Assembly (NCBI GenBank): GCA_025458665.1
Contig: JALOSG010000037.1
Coordinates: 1-15,689, forward strand
Reading direction: 5' to 3'
Source: Serpentinimonas sp.
GTDB lineage: Bacteria; Pseudomonadota; Gammaproteobacteria; Burkholderiales; Burkholderiaceae_C
Length of the DNA: 15,689 nt
The notes under the pieces were generated by a model. The model worked only from the letters and a program-made list of their open reading frames with translations, was not told the DNA's origin and searched no databases. Positions 6,171 to 14,064 of the stretch are shown here, piece after piece. The position numbers and the translations under genes were made by a program. The stretch's first letter is position 1. Each line of letters starts with the position of its first letter.

Positions 6171-7445
6171 ATGAGCTTCCAGACAGGCCTTTCCGGTTTG
6201 AACGCATCGAGCAAGAGCCTTGATGTGATTGGGCACAACATTGCCAATGCCAACACGACCGGCATGAAGGCCAGCCGCGCCGAATTTGCGGAGATTTACT
6301 CTGCCGCCCTCGGTATCGGCGGGGCCGGTAGCGGGATCGGCGTGAGCGTGGCCAACACCGCGCAGCTGTTCACGCAGGGCAACCTCAAGATCACGGGCAA
6401 CACGCTGGACCTGGCCATCAACGGCGAAGGGTTCTTCCGGGTACAGGCCACGGGCGAAGAAGAGCTTTACACACGCAACGGCGAGTTCAAGCTGGACCGC
6501 GAAGGCTTCATCGTCACCAACGCGGGCTACCGTCTGGTGGGCTACAACACCACCGAAGATGGTGTGCGCACCGGTCTGAATCCGGTGGCCCTGCAATTGC
6601 CTACCGGCGGGCAGGTGCCGCCGCGGGTCACCAGCGAGATTGTGCTGAACGCCAACCTGGATGCGGGTGCGCCGGTGCAGACGCCGCTGGCCTCTCCGCT
6701 GAGCAACGAGCAGAAGGCCTACGGTACCGCGCTGAACGTTTATGACTCGGTGGGCAATGCGGTGCCGGTACAGCTGTTCTTTGTGAAGACTGGTTTCGAT
6801 ACCACCACCCGCGTAGCCACCTGGAGCGTGGTGAGTGAAGTCACCAACCGCGACACCGGCACTGTGACTTCGGCGGTGGTGGGGGCCCTGCAGTTCGACG
6901 ATACCGGAACTCCTGTGGCCAACGTGCCGCTCAACATCAACGTGCCGGCCGATTCGTTCGGCACCGCCACCCCGATCACCGCCATCAACCCCATTGCCAT
7001 CAATTACGGCAACGCCACCGATGGGTACACCCTCACACAGTTCGGCAGCAAGTTCGGTGTGGCCGATGTGCGCCAGGACGGCTACCAGCCGGGTGAGCTG
7101 ACCTCCATCAACATCAGCGAGACGGGCGTGATCTCGGCGCGCTACTCCAACGGTGTGTCGCAGGCAGCGGGTCAGGTGGCGCTGTCCACCTTCCGCAACA
7201 CGCAGGGGCTGCAGCCCATCAACGGCGGCTACTGGGCCGAGACGTTCGCTTCCGGAGACGCATTCGACGGTGCAGCCCTGGAAGGACGCTTCGGCCTGAT
7301 CCGTTCCGGCGCCCTGGAGGAGTCGAACGTCGATATCACCGAGGAGCTGGTGAACATGATTGTGGCGCAGCGGGCTTACCAGGCCAACGCGCAGACCATC
7401 AAGACGCAGGACCAGGTGCTGCAGACGCTGGTGAACCTGCGTTGA
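6171..7445 (+). CDS. flgE: Flagellar hook protein FlgE
   Basis: Forms the hook, the curved universal joint outside the cell. 424 residues (E. coli 402). The N-terminal D0 motif is GLSGLNASSKSLDVIGHNIANANTTGMK (6-33). LDLAINGEGFFRV (79-91) and YTRNGEFKLDREGFIV (100-115) are the usual FlgE/F/G core. A FlgE-specific D2 domain spans about 155-290, including IVLNANLDAGAP and YGTALNVYDSVGNAVPVQLFF. The C-terminus contains LEESNVDITEELVNMIVAQRAYQANAQTI (382-410). AGGAG sits 6 nt before ATG 6171. The open frame runs upstream into flgD to 6015, but only this ATG gives the family N-terminus. The 55-nt gap before it shows no promoter that I could recognise. Confidence 0.97.
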   Translation: MSFQTGLSGLNASSKSLDVIGHNIANANTTGMKASRAEFAEIYSAALGIGGAGSGIGVSVANTAQLFTQGNLKITGNTLDLAINGEGFFRVQATGEEELYTRNGEFKLDREGFIVTNAGYRLVGYNTTEDGVRTGLNPVALQLPTGGQVPPRVTSEIVLNANLDAGAPVQTPLASPLSNEQKAYGTALNVYDSVGNAVPVQLFFVKTGFDTTTRVATWSVVSEVTNRDTGTVTSAVVGALQFDDTGTPVANVPLNINVPADSFGTATPITAINPIAINYGNATDGYTLTQFGSKFGVADVRQDGYQPGELTSINISETGVISARYSNGVSQAAGQVALSTFRNTQGLQPINGGYWAETFASGDAFDGAALEGRFGLIRSGALEESNVDITEELVNMIVAQRAYQANAQTIKTQDQVLQTLVNLR

Positions 7446-7482
7446 CGCGCACCATGCAGCCCGCCCATAACAGGAGCGCCCC

Positions 7483-8226
7483 ATGGACCGCATGATCTAT
7501 ACCGCCATGAGCGGTGCGACTGCCACCATGCACCGCCAGCAGGTGCTGGCGCACAACCTGGCCAACGTGAATACCACCGGCTTCCGCGCCGAGCTGGCGA
7601 CCTTTCGCGCAGTACCTTTGCGCGGAGACGGTGCCACCACACGGGTGTTCGCGCTGGAGGCGACCGCGGGGCACCTGGACACACCGGGCAGCATGATGAG
7701 CACGGGACGCAATCTGGATGTGGCGGCCGCCGGGCAGGCCTATTTCGCCATACAGGGGCTCGACGGTCTGGAGGCCTACACCCGGGCCGGCAATCTGCAG
7801 GTCTCGGCGAACGGTGAGCTGGTGGGCCACTCGGGTCTGCAGATGCTCGATGAGGGCGGTGCGCCGATCAATATTCCCCCGGGGGCCGAGGTGGTGATTG
7901 CTTCGGACGGGACCATCACGGCCAAGGTACAGGGCCAGGAGCCGCAGAACGTGGGGCGTCTCAAGATGGTCACACCGAACGACGAGGTTCAGCTGCGCCG
8001 GGGTGACGACGGGCTGTTCCGCGGCCCCGAAGGGGAGCCGCTGCAGCAAGACCCGCAGGCACGGCTGAGCAGCGGCATGCTGGAGGGTTCGAATGTGAAT
8101 CCGGTGAGCGCAATGGTGGACATGATCGCCGCCGCCCGCCAGTTCGAGGTGCAGATGCGCATGCTGCAGAACGCAGAAAGAAACGACCAGACGGCCAGCC
8201 AGTTGCTGAGTCTCACGGGCGGCTAA
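7483..8226 (+). CDS. flgF: Flagellar rod protein FlgF
   Basis: Proximal rod subunit between FlgC and the distal rod protein FlgG. 247 residues (E. coli 251). N-terminus MDRMIYTAMSGATATMHRQQ and HNLANVNTTGFRAEL (24-38) are typical of FlgF. The middle has a RNLDVAAAGQAYFAIQ core (76-91). It ends in LEGSNVNPVSAMVDMIAAARQFEVQMRML (200-228), the C-terminal rod helix. It lacks the leucine-rich stretch after the N-terminal motif that marks FlgG, which separates it from the next gene. AGGAG lies 6 nt before ATG 7483. Confidence 0.96.
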   Translation: MDRMIYTAMSGATATMHRQQVLAHNLANVNTTGFRAELATFRAVPLRGDGATTRVFALEATAGHLDTPGSMMSTGRNLDVAAAGQAYFAIQGLDGLEAYTRAGNLQVSANGELVGHSGLQMLDEGGAPINIPPGAEVVIASDGTITAKVQGQEPQNVGRLKMVTPNDEVQLRRGDDGLFRGPEGEPLQQDPQARLSSGMLEGSNVNPVSAMVDMIAAARQFEVQMRMLQNAERNDQTASQLLSLTGG

Positions 8227-8240
8227 GCCCACCGAACAGT

Positions 8241-8253
8241 GCCTGAATCAGGC
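8241..8253. repeat. Short inverted repeat between flgF and flgG
   Basis: GCCTGA-A-TCAGGC is a perfect 13-nt inverted repeat in the 45-nt flgF-flgG gap. As RNA it would form a 5-bp stem with a 3-nt loop, 18 nt upstream of the flgG start. It lacks a T-run, so it is not a terminator. Its role is unknown and it may be chance. Confidence 0.4.
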
Positions 8254-8271
8254 TGACCCACGGAGCACTCC

Positions 8272-9054
8272 ATGATCAATTCCCTGCAGATTTCCAAGAC
8301 GGGCATGCAAGCGCAGCAAACGCAGCTCGATGTGATCTCGCACAACCTGGCCAACGTGTCCACCACCGGCTTCAAGCGCGGCAACGCGATTTTTGAAGAC
8401 CTGATCTACCAGAACCTGCGGCAGGTGGGCGCCAACGCCGCCGAGCAAGCCGAACTGCCCACCGGCCTGCAACTGGGCCTGGGTGTGCGCACGGTGGCCA
8501 CCGCGCGCACTTACACGCAGGGCAGCCTGCAGCAGTCCGAGAACAGCCTGGACATCGCCATCAATGGCAATGGCTTCTTCCAGATCGAGATGCCCGATGG
8601 CACCACCAGCTACACGCGCGACGGTACGTTCCAGGTGAACGCCGAGGGCGAGATCGTGACCTCCAGCGGGTTCCGGCTGCTGCCCGGCATCACGGTGCCC
8701 GCGCAGTCCCGTGGGCTGACCATTGCCAAGGACGGTACGGTGAGCGTAGTGCCACCCGGGCAGGCCGAGCCTACGCTGCTGGGCACCATCGAGCTGGCCA
8801 CGTTCGTGAACCCGGCCGGTCTGGAGCCGCTGGGCGCCAACATGTTTGCAGAGACGCTGGCCTCTGGCGACCCCAATACGGGCGCGCCGGCCAGTGAGGG
8901 TTTCGGCATGCTGATGCAGGGCTATCTGGAAAGCTCCAACGTGAACGTGGTGCAGGAACTGGTGAACATGATCCAGACGCAGCGCGCCTACGAAATGAAT
9001 TCCCGCGCCATCCAGACCTCCGACCAGATGCTGCAGCGCCTGACGCAGCTGTGA
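8272..9054 (+). CDS. flgG: Flagellar distal rod protein FlgG
   Basis: Distal rod subunit, the drive-shaft that passes through the P and L rings. 260 residues, as in E. coli (260). HNLANVSTTGFKR (24-36) is followed by the FlgG-specific segment FEDLIYQNLRQVGANAAEQAELPTG (41-65), which keeps the distal rod straight. NSLDIAINGNGFFQI (91-105) and YTRDGTFQVNAEGEIV (114-129) are the shared core. The C-terminus is LESSNVNVVQELVNMIQTQRAYEMNSRAI (219-247). GGAG lies 6 nt before ATG 8272. flgH starts 20 nt after the stop. Confidence 0.97.
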   Translation: MINSLQISKTGMQAQQTQLDVISHNLANVSTTGFKRGNAIFEDLIYQNLRQVGANAAEQAELPTGLQLGLGVRTVATARTYTQGSLQQSENSLDIAINGNGFFQIEMPDGTTSYTRDGTFQVNAEGEIVTSSGFRLLPGITVPAQSRGLTIAKDGTVSVVPPGQAEPTLLGTIELATFVNPAGLEPLGANMFAETLASGDPNTGAPASEGFGMLMQGYLESSNVNVVQELVNMIQTQRAYEMNSRAIQTSDQMLQRLTQL

Positions 9055-9062
9055 GCCTTTTC

Positions 9063-9068
9063 AGGGAG
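9063..9068 (+). promoter_or_regulatory. flgH ribosome binding site
   Basis: AGGGAG lies 6 nt before ATG 9075 and selects it over an in-frame GTG at 9051 that overlaps the flgG stop. The later start also gives a compact lipoprotein signal peptide. Confidence 0.75.
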
Positions 9069-9074
9069 CCGGCC

Positions 9075-9770
9075 ATGCCAGCCTTCATTTCATCTACCCG
9101 TACGCTGGCACTGGCCAGCGTGGCTGTACTGCTGGCGGGCTGCAACACGCTATCGCGAGTACCCGATGTCGACCTGGTGCAGCGCGGCACCATTGAGTAC
9201 GCGCGCCCGGATACCCAGGCCAACGCCATTCCCACCGGCGGGCTGTATGCGAGCAGCCGCTTTCGCCCTGGCTTCGAGAACCCGCGTGCGCGCCTGGTGG
9301 GGGACTCCATCACCATCCAGATCAGTGAACGGCTGAACGCTGCGCAGCGTTCCTCCAGCAACGTGGACCGCGAGTCGGAACTGGGCTTTGGCGTGTCTGC
9401 TCTGCCCTTTATCGGTGCGGATACGCTGGTGGACCTCAGCGCCAATGCCAATTCCACCAACACGTTCAGTGGCAGCGGTGACACCGCGGCGGTGAATACC
9501 TTCAGCGGCTCCATCACCGCCATCGTGACCGAGGTCTTGCCCAACGGCCACCTGGTGGTGGTGGGCGAGAAGCAGATAGGCGTGAACCAGAACGTCGATG
9601 TGCTGCAGTTCTCGGGCAAAGTAGACCCGCGCACCATTGCGCCAGGCAACCAGGTGCAGTCCACCCAGGTGGCCGATGTGCGCGTGCTTTCGCGCGGGCG
9701 CGGTGCCCAGAACGATGCCCAGACATTTGGCTGGCTTTCCCGCTTCTTTTTGACGCTTCTCCCCTTTTAA
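9075..9770 (+). CDS. flgH: L-ring lipoprotein FlgH
   Basis: Forms the L ring, the bushing for the rod in the outer membrane. 231 residues (E. coli 232). A short signal peptide ends in the lipobox LLAGC; Cys23 would be lipidated, and Asn24 at +2 does not signal inner-membrane retention. Later motifs are ARLVGDSITIQISERLNAAQRSSSNVDRES (about 74-103), FSGSITAIVTEVLPNGHLVVVGEKQIGVN (about 145-173), FSGKVDPRTIAPGNQVQSTQVADVRV (about 179-204) and a C-terminal GWLSRFFLTLLPF; all are hallmarks of FlgH. The last codons overlap the sequence TTAAGTTT discussed under the flgH-flgI gap. Confidence 0.97.
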   Translation: MPAFISSTRTLALASVAVLLAGCNTLSRVPDVDLVQRGTIEYARPDTQANAIPTGGLYASSRFRPGFENPRARLVGDSITIQISERLNAAQRSSSNVDRESELGFGVSALPFIGADTLVDLSANANSTNTFSGSGDTAAVNTFSGSITAIVTEVLPNGHLVVVGEKQIGVNQNVDVLQFSGKVDPRTIAPGNQVQSTQVADVRVLSRGRGAQNDAQTFGWLSRFFLTLLPF

Positions 9771-9783
9771 GTTTTTCGACAAT
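9767..9783 (+). promoter_or_regulatory. Sequence shared with the flgB upstream region
   Basis: TTAAGTTTTTCGACAAT at the flgH stop codon resembles TCAAGTTTTTGACAAT at 4433-4448, upstream of flgB, with one mismatch and one inserted C. Both begin with a 7/8 match to the sigma-28 -35 box, but neither has a good -10 at 11 nt. It could be a regulator site or weak promoter serving flgI, or chance. Confidence 0.3.
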
Positions 9784-9799
9784 GGGTTCATGGGCTGAG

Positions 9800-9831
9800 A
9801 CCCCCGCCTGCGCCGACCGCGCAGGCCGGGT
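9800..9831 (+). other. Strong hairpin in the flgH-flgI gap
   Basis: GCCTGCGC (9806-9813) and GCGCAGGC (9819-9826) are perfectly complementary around a 5-nt loop. After a small internal loop the stem extends by four pairs, ACCC (9800-9803) with GGGT (9828-9831). No T-run follows. It ends 17 nt before the flgI start, just ahead of its AAAGGA, so an effect on mRNA stability or flgI translation is possible. Confidence 0.55.
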
Positions 9832-9848
9832 GTCTGGAAAGGACCACC

Positions 9849-11066
9849 ATGAACTTCATCAACGAACTGCTGCTGTCTGACCCGGGTGGCCCGGAGCGCC
9901 GCCACACCGCACCGCCGACACCGCTGCAGGCTCTGCTGGGCTGGCTGGGCCGCACGCTACTGGCTGCTGCGTTGCTGCTGGCGCTGGCCATGGTCCTGGC
10001 GGCCCCTCAGCTGGCCCACGCCAGCCGCATCAAGGATGTGGCCTCCATACAAGGCGTGCGCAGCAACCAACTGACCGGCTATGGTCTGGTGGTGGGGCTG
10101 GACGGCACCGGCGACCAGTCTGCCCAGATGCCCTACACGGCCCAGAGCCTGGCCAACTACCTGCGCGAAATGGGCGTATCCCTGCCACCTGGGGTGGTGG
10201 CCCAGCCGCGAAACATTGCAGCCGTGCTGGTGACGGCCACGTTGCCTGCTTTCGCCCGCCCCGGGCAGCTGGTGGATGTGACCGTGTCTTCGGTGGGCAA
10301 CGCCAAATCGTTGCGTGGCGGCACGCTCATCACCACCCCATTGAAGGGGGTGGATGGGGAGGTGTACGCACTGGCGCAAGGCAACCTGCTGGTGGGCGGT
10401 GCGGGCGCATCGGCCGGGGGCAGCAGTGTCACCATCAACCACCTGAGCGCCGGGCGCATTCCTGCGGGCGCGCAGGTGGAGCGCGTGGTGGCCACCCCGT
10501 TCCTGCTGGGCGATTCGGTCGATTTGAGCCTGGACTCCTTCGACTTCCAGACGGCGCGCCGCGTGGCCGAAGCCATCAATGCAGCCAAAGGCGCAGGCAC
10601 CGCCCAGGCACTGGATGGGCGGGTGGTTCGCGTCATGGCGCCTCAGGACCCGAACGCCCGCGTGGCCTTCGTGGCCGACCTGGAGGAGTTGCCGCTGCAG
10701 CGCTCGCGCCCGGTGGCCCGCGTGGTGGTGAATTCCCGCACGGGCAGCATCGTCATGAACGACGCCGTCACGCTGGGCGCCTGTGCCGTGGCGCATGGCA
10801 ATCTGTCGGTCACCATCAGCTCCACGCCGCAGGTGAGCCAGCCGGGCGCCTTTGCGCCGCCCGGTGCCCAGACCGTGGTGACGGAGCGCGCGGACATCCA
10901 GATCAGCCAGGACGGAGGCGCGCTCATTCAGGTGGAGGCGGCGCCCCAGTTGAATGATGTGGTGCGTGCGCTCAATGCGCTGGGCGCCACGCCGCAAGAC
11001 CTGGTGGCCATTCTGCAAGCCATCAAGGCGGCCGGCGCGCTGAACGCGGAGCTGGAGGTGATCTGA
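9849..11066 (+). CDS. flgI: P-ring protein FlgI
   Basis: Secreted subunit of the periplasmic P ring around the rod, assembled with FlgA. 405 residues against 365 in E. coli. The excess is almost all at the N-terminus: about 35 residues precede the hydrophobic core LLAAALLLALAMVLAA (37-52), with a probable signal peptidase I site after AHA (58). The mature part begins SRIKDVASIQGVRSNQLTGYGLVVGLDGTGD (59-89), highly typical of FlgI, and is about 347 residues, normal length. The C-terminus LNDVVRALNALGATPQDLVAILQAIKAAGALNAELEVI is also canonical. AAAGGA sits 5 nt before ATG 9849, and no later start would keep a full signal peptide. flgJ begins 1 nt after the stop and uses a GGAGG inside flgI. 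Confidence 0.96.
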   Translation: MNFINELLLSDPGGPERRHTAPPTPLQALLGWLGRTLLAAALLLALAMVLAAPQLAHASRIKDVASIQGVRSNQLTGYGLVVGLDGTGDQSAQMPYTAQSLANYLREMGVSLPPGVVAQPRNIAAVLVTATLPAFARPGQLVDVTVSSVGNAKSLRGGTLITTPLKGVDGEVYALAQGNLLVGGAGASAGGSSVTINHLSAGRIPAGAQVERVVATPFLLGDSVDLSLDSFDFQTARRVAEAINAAKGAGTAQALDGRVVRVMAPQDPNARVAFVADLEELPLQRSRPVARVVVNSRTGSIVMNDAVTLGACAVAHGNLSVTISSTPQVSQPGAFAPPGAQTVVTERADIQISQDGGALIQVEAAPQLNDVVRALNALGATPQDLVAILQAIKAAGALNAELEVI

Positions 11067-11067
11067 C

Positions 11068-11967
11068 ATGGCCACCGATCCCGCGCTCTCTGGCCTGGGC
11101 CGTTCCATGATGGGAACGGCCAACGCCAACGCCTTGTCGGCCGACGTTCAGGGGCTGGGCAAGCTGAACACGCTGGCGGGCAAAGACCAGCGCGCAGCCA
11201 TTCGGGAGTCGGCGCGGCAGTTCGAGGCGCTGTTCATGAACGAGCTGCTCAAGAGCATGCGCGAGGCCTCGCTCAAGAGTGGTTTGCTGGACAGCGAGGA
11301 ATCGAACCTGGCCAACGATTTGCTGGACCAGCAATGGGCCACACAGATGACGGGCATGCCGCGCGGCCTGAGCGAGATGATCGAGCGCCAGCTTACCCAG
11401 CAACTCGATGCGGCCATGCAGCGCGGCGCAGAGCCGTCTCTGCCAGGCGCAGCGGCGCCTGTGACCCAGGGTGGTGCTGGCTTGCAACCCAGCGCGGTGC
11501 AGAAGGCATTTGTGGCCCAGCACCGCCAGGCCGCGCTGGCCGTGTCGCGCGAGTCGGGAATTCCTGCAGGATTCATGATCGGACAGGCAGCCCACGAGAC
11601 CGGCTGGGGCCGCAGCGAGATCCGCGCTGCCGATGGCAGCAACAGCCACAACCTGTTCGGCATCAAGGCCACCGGCAACTGGCAGGGCAAGGTGGCCGAA
11701 GTCACCACCACCGAATACATCGATGGCGTTCCGCGTAAGGTCACGGCGCGCTTTCGCGCCTACGACTCCTACGCCGATGCCTTCCGCGATTACGCGCGCC
11801 TCATAGGCAACAGCCCGCGCTACGCCCAGGTCATGGAGAACCTGCACTCCTCGCAGGCGTTTGCCCAGCAACTGCAGCGCGCTGGCTACGCCACCGACCC
11901 GCAATACGCCAGCAAGCTGAGCCGCGTCATCAATACCGCGCTCAACGTGCAGCGCGCGCTGTCCTGA
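11068..11967 (+). CDS. flgJ: Rod cap and peptidoglycan hydrolase FlgJ
   Basis: Two-domain periplasmic protein exported through the rod: it caps rod growth and cuts a hole in the peptidoglycan. 299 residues (Salmonella 316). The rod-binding N-domain (about 38-110) includes ESARQFEALFMNELLKSMRE. A short linker (about 115-142) follows. The C-terminal glucosaminidase-type domain (about 143-299) has AAHETGWGRSEI with the probable catalytic Glu177, SHNLFGIKATGNWQG (193-207), FRAYDSYADAFRDYARLI (229-246) and NSPRYAQV. The enzyme domain appears complete, unlike the single-domain FlgJ of some other groups. GGAGG (11054-11058) lies 9 nt before ATG 11068, inside flgI, so the two are probably coupled. 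flgK starts 18 nt downstream. Confidence 0.97.
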   Translation: MATDPALSGLGRSMMGTANANALSADVQGLGKLNTLAGKDQRAAIRESARQFEALFMNELLKSMREASLKSGLLDSEESNLANDLLDQQWATQMTGMPRGLSEMIERQLTQQLDAAMQRGAEPSLPGAAAPVTQGGAGLQPSAVQKAFVAQHRQAALAVSRESGIPAGFMIGQAAHETGWGRSEIRAADGSNSHNLFGIKATGNWQGKVAEVTTTEYIDGVPRKVTARFRAYDSYADAFRDYARLIGNSPRYAQVMENLHSSQAFAQQLQRAGYATDPQYASKLSRVINTALNVQRALS

Positions 11968-11985
11968 GGTTGAAGGGATCCCGCC

Positions 11986-14043
11986 ATGAGCCTCAACATC
12001 GCCGCCCGTGCACTGACCACCAACCTGTCGGCCCTGCAGGTCATTGGCAACAACATTGCCAACGCCAGCACACCGGGGTATTCGCGCCAGTCGGTCACGC
12101 TGGAGCAGGTGCAGGGTCAGTTTTCCGGCAGCGCCTACTTCGGCAAAGGCGTGCAACTCACGGGCGTGAACCGCTCCTTCGACCAGTTCCTGACGCAGAA
12201 CGCCAACACACTGGGCGCGCTGTCGGGCAGCGACAGCATCCGCTTCAAGGGCCTGCAGCAGGTGGAGACGCTGTTCCCGCTGGGTGAAGGCAGCCTGGGC
12301 GCCAGCGTGACCAAGCTCATGAACGTGTGGGTGGATGCGGCTGCAGCGCCCACCGATGGGGCTGCGCGCAATGTGGTGCTCAACACCATGGACGAACTGG
12401 CACGGCGTTTCAACGACACCCAGAGCCAGCTGGAAGAACTGCGCATCAATGCCACCACCGAGGTGAGCGAGACGGTGACGCGGGTGAACGACCTGGCCGC
12501 GCGCATTGCCAATCTCAACGACCAGATTTCCCGCGTCCAGTCCGACAACCGTGTTCCCAACGACCTGCTCGACCAGCGTGACCTGGCGATTGCCGAGCTG
12601 AACAAGCTGGTGCAGGTCAACACGCTCAACGCGGACGACAACACCATCACCGTGTTTGCGGCGGGCAGCTACCCGCTGGTACTGGGCAACCGGGCAGGCT
12701 CCCTGGTGGCAGGCCAGGACCCCGCCGACACCGACCGCGTGCAGGTGCGCATCCGGATTGCTGGCTCGGCCCCCACTTCCACCCCGCTGTCCATCACCCC
12801 CGACTTTCAGGGCCTGGACACCGCGCTGCGCGGTGGCGAGTTGCAGGGCCTGGTGCGCTTTGTGAACAAGGACCTGACCGATGTGGTGAACACGGTGGGC
12901 CGGCTCGCGCTGTCTATGGCCACCCAGTACAACACCCAGCACCGCGGCGGTGTGGACCTGCTGGGGCAGCCGGGGGGCAACCTGTTCAACGGGCTGGCCT
13001 TGCCCAACGGGCAGCCTGGGCCCGCCAACGTCGGCACTGGCGCAGTGGCTCTCTCGGTCACCGACCCCACCGCCTTCGTGGCGTCGGACTACGAGCTGGT
13101 GCTGGCCAGCGCCACCGCAGGGCCTCCCGATACCTATACCGGCACGCTGCGGCGCCTTTCCGATGGCGCTTATGCCAACGGTGCAGGCGGCTGGGTCAAT
13201 GCCCCGCCGGCGGTGCCCATCTCGCTGACCGCGCCACTGGCCGCCGATGGCCTGCAAATCGATCTGTCCAACGGCGCCGTGGCGGGCGACCGCTTCATAC
13301 TGCGCCCCTTCAGCGACGCCGCCGAGGGCATCGCACGTGCGGTCACGTCGCCCAACAACCTCGCGCTGGCCTCGCCCGTGATCGTTCAGCCGGTGGGCAG
13401 CAACTCGGGCCAGGTCACGGTGGAAGGGGTCTCTCTCACCGTGAGTGCAGGAACGCTGACGCCAGGGACCATTCCACCCGTGAGCTTCTCGTTCAACGCC
13501 AGCGGCCAGATCACGCTGGGTGCCGTCACCCCGCCGGCCACCGCCAGCATTGCGCCCAGCCCGCTTCCCTTCGAGTCGGGCAGACCGTTTGCCGTGACCG
13601 TGAACGATGGCGCTGGCAACACCTACGAGCTCTCGGTCTCCCTGCGTGGTGTGCCCCGCGTGGGCGATACGTTCACCCTGAGCTCCCCCTTGGCTCCACC
13701 GCCCGGCAGCCCCGAACTGCTGCGCCAGAACGCCGACAACGCCAAGGCCTTCCTGGCCTTGCGCGACAGGGCCTCCTTCGACGGTGGCACTTCGCTCAGC
13801 GACGGCTACATACCCGTCATTTCCCGCGTGGCTTCCCTGTTGCAGGAGGGCAAGTTCAATGCCGAGTTTTCCCAGTCGCAGGCGGCCAGTGCCGAAGCCC
13901 AGCGGGCCAACTTCTCGGGCGTCAATCTGGACGAGGAAGCCGCCCGTTTGCTACAGTTTCAGCAGGCCTACCAGGCCTCTGCCCGCTACCTGCAAACCAC
14001 GCAGAGCCTGTTCGATACCCTGCTGGCATCCTTCGGCCGCTGA
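11986..14043 (+). CDS. flgK: Hook-filament junction protein FlgK (HAP1)
   Basis: First junction protein between hook and filament; exported with the help of FlgN. 685 residues against 547 in E. coli. The N-terminal D0/D1 part has NLSALQVIGNNIANASTPGYSRQSVTLE (13-40), FDQFLTQNANTLG and, near 195-200, LLDQRDLAIAELNKLV, all typical. The C-terminus NFSGVNLDEEAARLLQFQQAYQASARYLQTTQSLFDTLL (642-680) is canonical. The extra length lies in the surface region about 355-575, with two beta-rich stretches each ending in a GD motif: AVAGDRFILRPF (431-442) and GVPRVGDTFTLSS (555-567). AAGGG stands 8 nt before ATG 11986. No sigma-28 promoter is visible in the 18-nt gap before it. Confidence 0.96.
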   Translation: MSLNIAARALTTNLSALQVIGNNIANASTPGYSRQSVTLEQVQGQFSGSAYFGKGVQLTGVNRSFDQFLTQNANTLGALSGSDSIRFKGLQQVETLFPLGEGSLGASVTKLMNVWVDAAAAPTDGAARNVVLNTMDELARRFNDTQSQLEELRINATTEVSETVTRVNDLAARIANLNDQISRVQSDNRVPNDLLDQRDLAIAELNKLVQVNTLNADDNTITVFAAGSYPLVLGNRAGSLVAGQDPADTDRVQVRIRIAGSAPTSTPLSITPDFQGLDTALRGGELQGLVRFVNKDLTDVVNTVGRLALSMATQYNTQHRGGVDLLGQPGGNLFNGLALPNGQPGPANVGTGAVALSVTDPTAFVASDYELVLASATAGPPDTYTGTLRRLSDGAYANGAGGWVNAPPAVPISLTAPLAADGLQIDLSNGAVAGDRFILRPFSDAAEGIARAVTSPNNLALASPVIVQPVGSNSGQVTVEGVSLTVSAGTLTPGTIPPVSFSFNASGQITLGAVTPPATASIAPSPLPFESGRPFAVTVNDGAGNTYELSVSLRGVPRVGDTFTLSSPLAPPPGSPELLRQNADNAKAFLALRDRASFDGGTSLSDGYIPVISRVASLLQEGKFNAEFSQSQAASAEAQRANFSGVNLDEEAARLLQFQQAYQASARYLQTTQSLFDTLLASFGR

Positions 14044-14064
14044 TCCAGGATGGAGGACTGAGCC

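Noticed and set aside
11968..11985. Separate sigma-28 promoter for flgK-flgL
   Set aside because: The 18-nt gap contains neither a TAAA-type -35 nor a GCCGATAA-type -10. I saw no match in the last part of flgJ either, although a full scan of coding sequence would be needed to exclude it.
11023..13257. Very long open frame (744 codons) on the minus strand
   Set aside because: It lies opposite flgJ and flgK, whose proteins are unmistakable. Its translation is rich in His, Arg, Gly and Val without any motif, the usual shadow of GC-rich coding DNA.
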